Below, piece after piece: positions 6,005-13,159 of a stretch of 15,210 nt of DNA (within the stretch, counting starts at the first letter, position 1; each line of letters opens with the position of its first letter). Below the pieces are notes generated by a model, which saw only the letters and a list, made by a program, of their open reading frames with translations, did no database searches and had not been told where the DNA came from. The stretch spans positions 1 through 15,210 of the forward strand of contig RGVT01000027.1 in the NCBI GenBank assembly GCA_010027105.1, in the 5' to 3' direction. This DNA comes from Planctomycetia bacterium (GTDB taxonomy: Bacteria > Planctomycetota > Planctomycetia > Pirellulales > UBA1268). The position numbers and the translations under genes were made by a program.

Positions 6005-7133
6005 ACTGCTCCCCGCCGCTCGTCGTACCCATCGCCCCCCACACACCCCAGAGCGAGGGCCCTGTGTATTTCTGCGGTGAACTCTGCGTGATCTTCGCGC
6101 TGGGATTGCCCGCGTCGATCGTGTCGGTGACGAACCTCACGGCGCCGTCGCACCAGGCGACGTTCACGCCGCCCGAGTGATAGCTGCTGGCCGACGGCAC
6201 CGCCCACATACTGGTGGAATCGATGTTGCTGATCCCACAGTTCGGCCCATTCGGCGGCACGACCGTGTAGAACGCGGTGAAGAGCGACTCCCCGTCGCCC
6301 CAGCGGCGGCCGAGCGTGTCGCTGGTTCCAGTGGTGGTGGTGACGACGCTCACCCCGCCGGATGCCACGAGCTGACCGCCCGCCGCGACCGACGTGCAGA
6401 CCGAGGGGGCCGCGCCTGAGGCGATCGCCACGCCGATCGCGAGGCCGCCGCGGACATTCGTGCCGAGATCGCCGACGACGCCCTCCGCGAGCATGAGCGT
6501 CTTCGACGAGCCGTCGGGGATCCTGTTACTCCTCAGGCCGCACGAACCCGTGCCGCCATTCCCGAACGGTCCCCGCCATTCGTACCACCACCAGTCCATC
6601 CAAATGTCGCCCCGATTGCAGCGGTAATTGGTCACGCCGAGGCCACCATTGGTGGAATCGCCGTTGATCGCGGCATTCGGGAATGCATTGGGGTCGCTCG
6701 GGCAGACCAGCACCTTCGGTTGGCGGATGTAGGGCGACGCGGCACCGTTGAGCGGCGTCGCGTCGTTCGGATACCGGTTGGGCCCGACCTTCGAATATGC
6801 GATCACGCGATCGTAGAGTTCCCGCTCCTCCAGGAACGGAGGGGACGCGGAAATCCAGCTCACCCGATTTCGCGCATCGCCTGACCAACTACCTTGATTC
6901 TTGTAGTCTTGATTGAAGCACGCCGGTGGGAAGATCCGCTTGGCGCTGTCGTACAGCAGGACGCCTTGGGCGAGCTGCCGGAGGTTGTTCGTGCACGCGT
7001 TCCGCCGGCCCGCCTCGCGGGCAGACTGGATCGCCGGCAGGAGCAGGCCGACGAGCACGCCGATGATCGCGATCACGACCAACAGCTCGATGAGGGTGAA
7101 CGCCCGCCGGGTTCCCCGCGCTCGCGACCTCAT
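5988..7133 (-). CDS. DUF1559 prepilin-like protein (type II pseudopilin N-terminus)
   Basis: This 381-residue protein starts at ATG 7133; a GTG at 7151 would add six residues but has no ribosome site. The N-terminus RRAFTLIELLVVIAIIGVLV (9-28) is a prepilin cleavage and methylation motif with Ala instead of Gly before the cut, followed by LLPAIQSAREAGRRNACTNN (31-50), the signature opening of DUF1559 (SBP_bac_10). The C-terminal signature HSGGVNVAWCDGAVRFV begins at His319. Planctomycete genomes hold many copies of this family. The members are thought to be pseudopilin-like surface or secretion-associated proteins, but their role is not established. The segment between holds short Gly/Ser/Thr-rich loops and Cys residues (VCPSDPN, CGLRSN) usual for the family. 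It is the first gene of a pair with the lipoprotein. Confidence 0.95.
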   Translation of the reverse strand: MRSRARGTRRAFTLIELLVVIAIIGVLVGLLLPAIQSAREAGRRNACTNNLRQLAQGVLLYDSAKRIFPPACFNQDYKNQGSWSGDARNRVSWISASPPFLEERELYDRVIAYSKVGPNRYPNDATPLNGAASPYIRQPKVLVCPSDPNAFPNAAINGDSTNGGLGVTNYRCNRGDIWMDWWWYEWRGPFGNGGTGSCGLRSNRIPDGSSKTLMLAEGVVGDLGTNVRGGLAIGVAIASGAAPSVCTSVAAGGQLVASGGVSVVTTTTGTSDTLGRRWGDGESLFTAFYTVVPPNGPNCGISNIDSTSMWAVPSASSYHSGGVNVAWCDGAVRFVTDTIDAGNPSAKITQSSPQKYTGPSLWGVWGAMGTTSGGEQYVLDQ

Positions 7134-7216
7134 GGCGATCGTGTTCCCCACGGCAGCCGGAGACAGACTCTGATTCCTCCGGCGGAGAGCCTACGCTCAT
7201 CCGACCCGCCCGGCTT

Positions 7217-7232
7217 CCTATCAAATGATAGG
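7217..7232. promoter_or_regulatory. Palindrome CCTATCA-AA-TGATAGG in a divergent gap
   Basis: Perfect 7-bp arms around AA lie in the 165-bp gap between the divergent DUF1559 and toroid genes. The right half contains the third AATGATAG copy, and TATCATT recurs on the plus strand at 7245-7251, 48 nt before ATG 7299. It could be an operator or paired -10-like elements for both directions. Confidence 0.35.
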
Positions 7233-7298
7233 CTTGCGCGGGCGTATCATTCACCTGCCGCGCGTGCCCGCCGCCGACCGCCGCTTGCGATCAGGACG

Positions 7299-9164
7299 AT
7301 GAGATTCCCTGTCAAACCGGTGCCGCCGTGGATATGTGCCGTCGCGCTCTGGGCGATGGCCTGCTTGGCCGCGCTCGCGGGCCGGCAGGGCAAAGCCTCG
7401 GCCGCGCCTCCCTCCGCCGTCGTGGCCGACCTCGAACACCATGCGGCGGCCGTGCACGCCGCTGCCGCCGGCCACGGCGATGCCGGCATCCGCGGCACGC
7501 TGCGGTTCGCGCTCGAGGCGGCCGGCAACGACTGGAATCCGGCGGCGGTCGAGGAGGCCCTGCGTCTCGCCCGCTCGATGCAGGACACAGCCCCGGGCAG
7601 CCCCGCGTTCGGCAACTACCGGTGGCGGAAGAACGATGCGGCCGTCAGCGACTTGAACGCGGTCGAGTTCGCCACCGAGCTCTCGGCCCTCCTGCGGCTC
7701 GAACATGCCGACAGGCTCACGCCCGCGGCCCGCGACCTGCTCGACGCCATGCACCGCGACGCGCTCGTGGGTATGCGGAACCACGAGGTGCGGCCCGGTT
7801 ACACCAACATCTATCTGAAGAAGGTTTTCAACCACCTCGCCCTCGGGCGGGTGTGCGGCGAGGAGGTGACCGCGGCGGGCCGCCGGCTGTGGTCCGACTG
7901 GCTCACGTTCACGAGAACCGACGGCCTCCGCGAATTCACGAGCCCCACCTACTACGGCGTCACGCTCGACTCCCTCGCGCTCATCCGCCGCCTCGCTCCC
8001 GACGCCGCCGTCCGCCGCGAGGCCGAGGCCTCGCTTCTGCTCGTGTGGAGCAGCATCGCGGCCAACTGGTTTTCCCCCGCCGAGCGGCTTTCCGGACCGC
8101 ACAGCCGCGACTACGACTACCTCTTCGGCCGCGGCTACGTCGACGAGCACCTTGCCGACGCCGGCTGGCTTTCAGCCCCCCCTGCCCCGGACGCGGGCGG
8201 CTGGCTCGCGGGCATGCCTCGCGGCTCGCTGCGAGTGCTGCGCGACGCCTGCCGCTGGGAGCCGCCGGCCACGCTCCGCGACGGGCCGCTCGGGGAGGAG
8301 CCGCGGTTCGTCGTGCAGCGGTTCAACCACGCCCCCTGGGGCCGGGCCACGAACTGGGTGTCGCGGACGTGCTCGATCGGCGTCGCCGGCGAGTGCGCGG
8401 GCCCCGAGGACAAGACGCTCGTGATCAATCTCCCCGGCGACCGCGCGACGCCGAACGTGGTGCTCGTGTTCGACGGCCGCGGCGACCCCTACGGCCGCGT
8501 CCGCAAGCCCGTGGGCTACGACGGCCACCACAAGTCGCACCATCTCAAGCCGTTCGTGATCGCGTCGCAACGCGGGCGGCGGGTGACGGCCGCATGGTAT
8601 TTCGATCCGGAAAAACTTCCACCCGGGGCACGCGACGAGCCGCTCGACTGCCTGCAGGCCCACCTCCTGCTTCCGGCCGACGCCGAGATCTGGTCGGCCG
8701 ACGTCCCCCTTTCCGATTCGGCCGCGCTGCCGGCCGCGGGCGTCGTGTTTCTGCGGAGGGGAGACGTGGCCGTGGGCGTTCGGTCGCTCGCGCTCCCCGA
8801 CGGCGAGGCGGCGCCAGGGCGGATGGAGATCCACGCCGACGGCGGGCAGTCGCGGGCCAAGCGGATCACGGCCGTGTATGCCGAGGGCCAGCCCACGCGG
8901 CCTGCGCTCCTCGCGCTCGACATCGAGTTGTGCGATGCATGCGACGATGCCGCGTTCGCGGCGTTTTGTGGGGAGTTCGCGGCCCGCGACGTGTCGGCGA
9001 CTCTTGTTGACGGCCGGCTGCGGATCGACGGCGCCCTGCCGCTCGAGGCCGACCTCGTGCGATACAAACGGATCGCGAGTGAGCCGCTGATGACGCCCGA
9101 CACGCTGCTGCGCGTCAACGACCACGAAGTCGGCCTCCCGCTCCTCAGCACCCCGCCCCCGTAG
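7299..9164 (+). CDS. Secreted alpha/alpha-toroid protein, polysaccharide lyase or glycosidase-like
   Basis: This 621-residue protein starts at ATG 7299, with AGGA just 2 nt before it. Residues 9-36 (PPWICAVALWAMACLAALAG to SAA) form a Sec signal. Residues 40-290 are almost wholly helical with periodic aromatic residues. They include GYTNIYLKKVFNHLALGR (167-184), TDGLREFTSPTYYGVTLDSL (207-226) and SGPHSRDYDYLFG (265-277). Such Tyr/His/Arg-rich motifs on an alpha/alpha toroid recall heparinase II/III or alginate-lyase-like enzymes. Residues 310-621 are beta-rich, with repeated short strands (TLVINLPG, VVLVFDGRGD, AGVVFLRRGDVAVGV), as in the C-terminal sandwich of those lyases. The family placement is by pattern only. 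The TAG stop falls inside the head of a degraded REP-like repeat. Confidence 0.75.
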   Translation: MRFPVKPVPPWICAVALWAMACLAALAGRQGKASAAPPSAVVADLEHHAAAVHAAAAGHGDAGIRGTLRFALEAAGNDWNPAAVEEALRLARSMQDTAPGSPAFGNYRWRKNDAAVSDLNAVEFATELSALLRLEHADRLTPAARDLLDAMHRDALVGMRNHEVRPGYTNIYLKKVFNHLALGRVCGEEVTAAGRRLWSDWLTFTRTDGLREFTSPTYYGVTLDSLALIRRLAPDAAVRREAEASLLLVWSSIAANWFSPAERLSGPHSRDYDYLFGRGYVDEHLADAGWLSAPPAPDAGGWLAGMPRGSLRVLRDACRWEPPATLRDGPLGEEPRFVVQRFNHAPWGRATNWVSRTCSIGVAGECAGPEDKTLVINLPGDRATPNVVLVFDGRGDPYGRVRKPVGYDGHHKSHHLKPFVIASQRGRRVTAAWYFDPEKLPPGARDEPLDCLQAHLLLPADAEIWSADVPLSDSAALPAAGVVFLRRGDVAVGVRSLALPDGEAAPGRMEIHADGGQSRAKRITAVYAEGQPTRPALLALDIELCDACDDAAFAAFCGEFAARDVSATLVDGRLRIDGALPLEADLVRYKRIASEPLMTPDTLLRVNDHEVGLPLLSTPPP

Positions 9165-9187
9165 GTGCGGATTGGGCGTCTGGCTCC
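9161..9187 (+). repeat. Degraded GTAG-headed REP-like copy overlapping a stop codon
   Basis: GTAGGTGCGGATTGGGCGTC, continuing TGGCTCC, matches the intact copy at 9204-9229 at most of the first 22 positions, then drifts. Its GTAG head (9161-9164) supplies the TAG stop of the toroid gene. The palindrome has decayed, so it no longer forms a clean hairpin. Confidence 0.55.
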
Positions 9188-9203
9188 AGCACGCCGCCAG
9201 CTT

Positions 9204-9229
9204 GTAGGTGCAGACTGGCAGTCTGCACC
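9204..9229 (+). repeat. GTAG-headed REP-like palindrome, plus orientation
   Basis: GTAG (9204-9207) is followed by arms GTGCAGACT (9208-9216) and AGTCTGCAC (9220-9228) around GGC. A GTAG tetranucleotide 5' of a hairpin is the hallmark of bacterial REP elements recognised by REP-associated tyrosine transposases. The stem may also end transcription from the toroid gene. Confidence 0.75.
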
Positions 9230-9252
9230 GTGCGCGAGCGCCATGCCGCATT

Positions 9253-9277
9253 CCGCAGAGTGCCACTCTGCGGCTAC
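9253..9277 (-). repeat. GTAG-headed REP-like palindrome, minus orientation
   Basis: On the minus strand, GTAG (9277-9274) is followed by arms CCGCAGAGT and ACTCTGCGG around GGC. The core GCAGA-S-TGGCA-S-TCTGC is shared with the copy at 9204-9229, with compensating changes that keep pairing. With that copy it forms an inverted pair 23 bp apart, the layout of a BIME. Confidence 0.75.
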
Positions 9278-9335
9278 GAGGGGACAGCGCCGGGGTGCGG
9301 GGGGCGCGACTGACGGGGCGTTCGGCTCGGAACCC

Positions 9336-9349
9336 CTGCCTAATGGCAG
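9336..9349. promoter_or_regulatory. Possible operator CTGCC-TAAT-GGCAG
   Basis: A 5-bp inverted repeat lies one base upstream of the -35 hexamer at 9351. Its position would suit a regulator of the oxidoreductase operon, but it is short enough to be chance. Confidence 0.25.
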
Positions 9350-9350
9350 A

Positions 9351-9378
9351 TTGCGGGCCGCGTCAGGGTGGGTATAAT
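9351..9378 (+). promoter_or_regulatory. Promoter of the oxidoreductase-HEAT operon
   Basis: TTGCGG (9351-9356), a 16-bp spacer and a perfect TATAAT (9373-9378) predict a transcription start near 9385, about 30 nt before the ATG at 9415. Confidence 0.6.
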
Positions 9379-9402
9379 GCGCGACGGGACGCTGACTCTG
9401 GC

Positions 9403-9408
9403 AGGAGG
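9403..9408 (+). promoter_or_regulatory. Strong ribosome binding site AGGAGG
   Basis: A full AGGAGG sits 6 nt before ATG 9415. It is the strongest Shine-Dalgarno site in the window and fixes the start of the oxidoreductase, although the frame stays open upstream. Confidence 0.85.
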
Positions 9409-9414
9409 TTTTCC

Positions 9415-10707
9415 ATGAGCACACCGGGTAGTCGCCAGTCGCGCACCGAGAGTCGGCGACGCTTTCTCCAGGCCGGCACCGTCTCAGCCGGGGCCGCGTT
9501 CGCCGCGCCCTACGTCCTCACGTCGAAGGCCCTCGGCGACGCCGCCACGCCGCCGGCGAGCGACCGGGTCGTGATGGGGGGCATCGGCATCGGCAACCAG
9601 GGCAAGGGCGACCAGGCCAACTTCCTCGGCCGGCCCGACGTGCAGTACGTGGCCGTGTGCGACGTGCGGAAGCAGTGGAGGGACGAGGCCAAGGGCCGCG
9701 TCGACGCGAAGAACGGCACCAAGGACTGCGCGGCCTATGTCGACTTCCGCGAACTGCTCGCCCGCGACGACATCGACGCCGTCCACATCGGCACGCCCGA
9801 CCACTGGCACGCGATCATGACGACCGCCGCCTGCCGCGCCGGCAAGGACGTCTATCTGCAGAAGCCCGAGACGCTCGTGCTCCGCGACGGTCCGGCGATG
9901 GTCGCCGCCGCCCGCCGCTACGGCCGCGTCGTCTCCGGCGGCAGCCAGCGGGTGCTCGGCGACTACCGCGGCATCGTCGATCCGATCTGGGCCGGCGAGA
10001 TCGGCGCCGTGAAGTCGATCGACATTTCAGTCGGCGGTCCCTCCATGCCCTGCTACCTCACGGCCGAGTCCACGCCGCCGGACATCGATTGGGAGTTGTG
10101 GCTCGGCCCCGCCCCCTGGGAGCCCTACAACCCGGGCCGCTGCAACGGCAACTTCGGCACCGGCGGCGGCAGCTGGCGGTCGTACGTCGATTACTCGGGC
10201 GGCAGTCTCACCGACTGGGGCGCGCACCACTTCGGCGGCGCGATCTTCGCGGCCGACCTCCTCGAACTGCAGCCGGCGAAGGTGACGTTTCACCCGGCGA
10301 GCGCGGACGGCAAGGAGGCGGGCTACGTTTCCGTGGCGTATCCCAACGGCGTCGAGATCTTCCACAACCGGCCCGGCCGCCTGCGGCCCACGCCCTCGAT
10401 CTCCCACCAAAGCGCGATCCAGATCGTGGGGGACGGCCAGCCCCGCGAGCCGAAGCCGGTGCCGGCCTACCGCAACGGGGAGGGGAGCATCTACGGCGAC
10501 TTCATCGAGTGCGTGAAGACCCGCCAGCGGCCCTTCCGCGACATCGAGCTGGCGGTGAACACGATGACCGCGCCGCACATGATCGGCATCGCCTACCGGC
10601 TCGAGCGGTCGCTCACGTGGGACCGCGCGGCCCAACAGTTCGTGGGCGACGACGAGGCCAACCGGTTCATCGACCGGGCCCGCCGCGAGCCCTGGACGCT
10701 CTCCTGA
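9415..10707 (+). CDS. Gfo/Idh/MocA-family oxidoreductase, Tat-exported
   Basis: This 430-residue protein has a textbook twin-arginine signal, SRRRFLQAGTVSAGAAFAAP (13-32). The nucleotide loop GIGIGNQGKGD (56-66) is followed by VCDVRKQW (81-88), GTPDHWHA (126-133) and DVYLQKPETL (145-154). The family's usual Glu-Lys-Pro reads Gln-Lys-Pro here; Lys150 is kept. TDWGAHHFGGA (266-276) gives the His271/His272 pair, and SGGSQRV (174-180) also fits the family. It is expected to act on a sugar or sugar-like substrate in the periplasm with NAD(P) bound before export; the substrate is unknown. It is only a distant relative of the protein at 3234-4577. It heads a probable operon: the next ATG follows its stop by 36 bp. 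Confidence 0.95.
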   Translation: MSTPGSRQSRTESRRRFLQAGTVSAGAAFAAPYVLTSKALGDAATPPASDRVVMGGIGIGNQGKGDQANFLGRPDVQYVAVCDVRKQWRDEAKGRVDAKNGTKDCAAYVDFRELLARDDIDAVHIGTPDHWHAIMTTAACRAGKDVYLQKPETLVLRDGPAMVAAARRYGRVVSGGSQRVLGDYRGIVDPIWAGEIGAVKSIDISVGGPSMPCYLTAESTPPDIDWELWLGPAPWEPYNPGRCNGNFGTGGGSWRSYVDYSGGSLTDWGAHHFGGAIFAADLLELQPAKVTFHPASADGKEAGYVSVAYPNGVEIFHNRPGRLRPTPSISHQSAIQIVGDGQPREPKPVPAYRNGEGSIYGDFIECVKTRQRPFRDIELAVNTMTAPHMIGIAYRLERSLTWDRAAQQFVGDDEANRFIDRARREPWTLS

Positions 10708-10743
10708 TCCGGTTTGCAAAGGACTCTCCAACAGGACGCCCCC

Positions 10744-11487
10744 ATGCCCTTCGACCCCGCCACGCTCGACGCCCCGTTCGCCGCGCTCAAGGCATACGAC
10801 TGGACCGCCGACGCCGCCCCGCTCAAGACGATCGACCAGGCGGCGATCGCCGCCCACGCCGACGCGGCCCTCCGGGCAGACCTCGAGAAACGGCTGTGCG
10901 GCATCCTCGGGGGCGGCCCCAGCCGCGCAGCCAAGGAATACGCCTGCCGCAAGCTGATGATGATCGGCACGGCCGCGAGCGTGCCGGCCCTCGCCGCGCT
11001 CCTCGGCGACAAAGACAACTCCCACATGGCCCGGTTCGCCCTCGAGCGGATCGGCGCGCCCGAGGCCGCGGCCGCGCTCCGAACGGCGCTCGGCGAGGTG
11101 TCGGGCGATCTCGCGATCGGCATGATCTCGTCGCTCGCCGCGCGGCGCGACGCGGCGAGCGTGCCGGCCCTCGCGGCGCTGCTGCAGGGCGACGCGACGA
11201 TCGCGGCCGCCGCGGCCGAGGCGCTCGGCAGGATGTCTTCGCCCGAGGCGCTCGCCGCGCTTGCGAGCGCTGATCCTTTCGCAGCCGGCGGCCTGGGCCG
11301 GGCCGTCGTCGACGCTCGGCTGGCGTGCGCCGAGGGCCTGCTCGCCGCGGGCAGGCGGGCCGAGGCCCGGGGCGTCTACCAGGCGCTCCTCGACGCCGCG
11401 AAAGGCAAGCCCGCTGCGAAGGAGGTCGAGCTGGCCGCCACGCGCGGCGTCCTCGCCTGCGTCGACGCGTCGCTGGCCGCACTCTGA
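10744..11487 (+). CDS. HEAT-repeat protein without signal peptide
   Basis: This 247-residue protein starts at ATG 10744, with AGGA 7 nt upstream; a TTG at 10714 is less likely. Helical repeats are visible by eye: AASVPALAALLGDKDNSHMA (77-96) and AASVPALAALLQGD (137-150) are near-copies at both protein and DNA level, and ERIGAPEAAAALRTALG (101-117) and EALGRMSSPEALAALASAD (159-177) are the following helices. This is the HEAT/PBS-lyase-like repeat pattern, a protein-binding scaffold. Residues 195-247 look more TPR-like (CAEGLLAAGRRAEARGVYQA). No export signal or catalytic motif is seen. HEAT-repeat genes often accompany secreted Gfo/Idh/MocA genes in planctomycetes, but a direct functional link is not established. 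Confidence 0.87.
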   Translation: MPFDPATLDAPFAALKAYDWTADAAPLKTIDQAAIAAHADAALRADLEKRLCGILGGGPSRAAKEYACRKLMMIGTAASVPALAALLGDKDNSHMARFALERIGAPEAAAALRTALGEVSGDLAIGMISSLAARRDAASVPALAALLQGDATIAAAAAEALGRMSSPEALAALASADPFAAGGLGRAVVDARLACAEGLLAAGRRAEARGVYQALLDAAKGKPAAKEVELAATRGVLACVDASLAAL

Positions 11488-11566
11488 CGCCGTCCTTTCA
11501 ACGTCTCTTGCGTCCGAGCCGCATCCCGAAGCCATCCCTCAACCCGACATGCCGGAGTTTCGCAGC

Positions 11567-12955
11567 ATGGTTCGCGTCATTCTTCGTCCCGTTCTTCGGA
11601 TCGTCACCGCCCTGCTTGTCGCCGCGAGCCTCGCGACTGCCGCCTGCGCAGCCGACGACGCCGTGGCGATGGTCGTCGATCTCATCGGCCGTGACGATGC
11701 CGCCTTTCGCGCAATCGGCCTCGAGCGGATCCGCACGGCCGCGAAGGGGGAGGCGGCCACGCGCACGTTCGCCGGGTTGCTGGCGACGCAGGCGCCCGAG
11801 CGGCAGATCGCGCTCGTGCGAGCGCTCGCCGACCGCGGCGACTCGGCGGCGCTGCCCGCGCTCGCGGCACTCGTCGGAACGTCGCAGGACGCCTCCGTGC
11901 GCGCCGCCGCGCTCGCGGCTCTCGGCGTGCTCGGCTCCGGCGCCGAGGTGCCCGCGCTCGTCAAGGCGCTCGCGGCCGCCGATCCCGAGAAGGGGGCGGC
12001 TCGCCGGGCGCTTGCGATTCTGCGGGGCAGCGACGCCGCGGGGCAGATCGTGGCGGCGCTCGAGTCGGCCCAGCCGGGCCTGCGGCCGGTGCTCATCGAC
12101 ATCCTGACCGAGCGGCGGGCGCGGGCGATCGTGCCCGCACTCACGACGTTCGCCGCCGACGCCGACCCTGCGACCCGGCAGGCCGCCCTGCGGGCCCTCG
12201 GTGCCATCGGCGGCGCGCCGCAGGTGGGCGCGATGATCGCCGGGCTGCTCAAGTCGCCCGCCGGGGCGGAGCGGCAGACGGCCGAGCAGGCGATCGTGGC
12301 GGTGTGCACGAAGAACACCGGCCACGCGGAGGCTGCGAAGGTGTTCCTGGCAGCTTTCAGGGCGGCGCCCGAGTCCGATCAGGAGGCGCTGCTTCCGGCG
12401 CTCGGCGGGATCGGCGGCCAAGAGTCGCTCGCCATCGTCGACGACCTGATCGCGAGCCCCGACGCGGCGAAGCGCGGGTTCGGCCTCAAGGCGATCAGCC
12501 GCTGGCCCGACGCCAGCGTGTCGCAGCGGCTGCTCGATCTCGTGGGCAAAACCAAGGAGCCCACGGAACGCGACCTGCTCGTCGGGGCCCTGATCCGGAT
12601 CGCGCCGCTCCGCGACAACAAGCTCAGCGACGGCCAGAAACTCGAGCTCGTCAAGAAGACGATGGCGCTGTGCGACAAAGAGGACGAACGGGCCCGGCTC
12701 ATCGAGCGGACCAGCGCCATCCGCACGATCGACTCGTTTCGCTACGTGAGCGGCTTCCTCGACACGCCGGCCCTCGCGGAGCCGGCCTGCAAGAGCGTCG
12801 TGGAGCTGGCCCACGACCGCCAGCTCCGCGACGCCAACAAGGACGAGTTCACGAAGGCCCTCGACCGCGTCATCGGGCTCACCAAGAACCAGGAACTCGT
12901 CGACCGCGCGAACGCCTACAAGGCGGGCAAGACCTGGGAGCGGAAGAAGGGCTAG
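11567..12955 (+). CDS. Secreted HEAT-repeat protein
   Basis: This 462-residue protein starts at ATG 11567 (GGAG 10 nt upstream); ATG 11549 would add six residues but lacks a ribosome site. Residues 1-29 are a Sec signal (VLRIVTALLVAASLATAACA with AADDA after). Tandem HEAT units fill residues 35-330, for example AALPALAALVGTSQDASVRA (94-113), AALAALGVLGSGAEVPALVK (114-133), PATRQAALRALGAIGGAPQV (201-220) and SDQEALLPALGGIGGQ (270-285). The C-terminal third is charged and helical with Lys-rich patches. It probably acts as a periplasmic scaffold. The gap from the previous gene is 79 bp without an obvious promoter or terminator, so a shared transcript is likely. It is probably a paralogue of its neighbour with a signal peptide added. 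Confidence 0.87.
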   Translation: MVRVILRPVLRIVTALLVAASLATAACAADDAVAMVVDLIGRDDAAFRAIGLERIRTAAKGEAATRTFAGLLATQAPERQIALVRALADRGDSAALPALAALVGTSQDASVRAAALAALGVLGSGAEVPALVKALAAADPEKGAARRALAILRGSDAAGQIVAALESAQPGLRPVLIDILTERRARAIVPALTTFAADADPATRQAALRALGAIGGAPQVGAMIAGLLKSPAGAERQTAEQAIVAVCTKNTGHAEAAKVFLAAFRAAPESDQEALLPALGGIGGQESLAIVDDLIASPDAAKRGFGLKAISRWPDASVSQRLLDLVGKTKEPTERDLLVGALIRIAPLRDNKLSDGQKLELVKKTMALCDKEDERARLIERTSAIRTIDSFRYVSGFLDTPALAEPACKSVVELAHDRQLRDANKDEFTKALDRVIGLTKNQELVDRANAYKAGKTWERKKG

Positions 12956-12965
12956 TGTCGGCCGT

Positions 12966-12990
12966 TTTCCCAGGGGGAAAGACCACTGGG
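12966..12990 (+). terminator. Possible end-of-operon hairpin region
   Basis: TTTCCC-AGG-GGGAAA (12966-12980) can pair, and a competing stem CCCAG...CTGGG (12969-12973 with 12986-12990) overlaps it. It lies 10 bp after the stop of the secreted HEAT gene and before the next promoter. There is no T-run, so intrinsic termination is doubtful. Confidence 0.25.
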
Positions 12991-13007
12991 CCGCGCGTCG
13001 GGCAACG

Positions 13008-13036
13008 TTGTCCCCGCGGGGGGGCGGTGCTATAAA
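13008..13036 (+). promoter_or_regulatory. Promoter of the planctomycete cytochrome gene
   Basis: TTGTCC (13008-13013), a 17-bp spacer and TATAAA (13031-13036) predict a start near 13043 and a leader of about 117 nt. The palindrome CAACGTTG (13003-13010) overlaps the -35 hexamer and could be an operator. Confidence 0.5.
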
Positions 13037-13141
13037 TATTCCTGTACCAGTTCCGCGGCGACGCCCGCGTGGCTGGCCCGCCGATCGACCGCTTGGTCCG
13101 CGATTCGGGCGGTTTTCCCCGAGTCGGCGACGCGGGTGACC

Positions 13142-13159
13142 CTGACAGGAACGTGTCAG
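13142..13159 (+). promoter_or_regulatory. Hairpin enclosing the ribosome binding site of the cytochrome gene
   Basis: CTGACA (13142-13147) and TGTCAG (13154-13159) form a perfect 6-bp stem with GGAACG as loop. The AGGA Shine-Dalgarno bases (13147-13150) begin at the stem's last pair and continue into the loop; the ATG follows the stem directly. Confidence 0.35.

Noticed and set aside
7328..9010. A 560-codon plus-strand frame inside the toroid gene.
   Set aside because: It is out of frame and strongly Arg/Pro-biased; the other frame has a signal peptide and coherent motifs.
9161..9277. CRISPR array.
   Set aside because: The three repeats are palindromic, differ in orientation and sequence, and are not separated by uniform spacers; no cas gene is present.
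9657..11273. A 538-codon plus-strand frame across the oxidoreductase and first HEAT gene.
   Set aside because: It is an Arg/Pro-rich out-of-frame translation of two genes that have clear motifs and ribosome sites in other frames.
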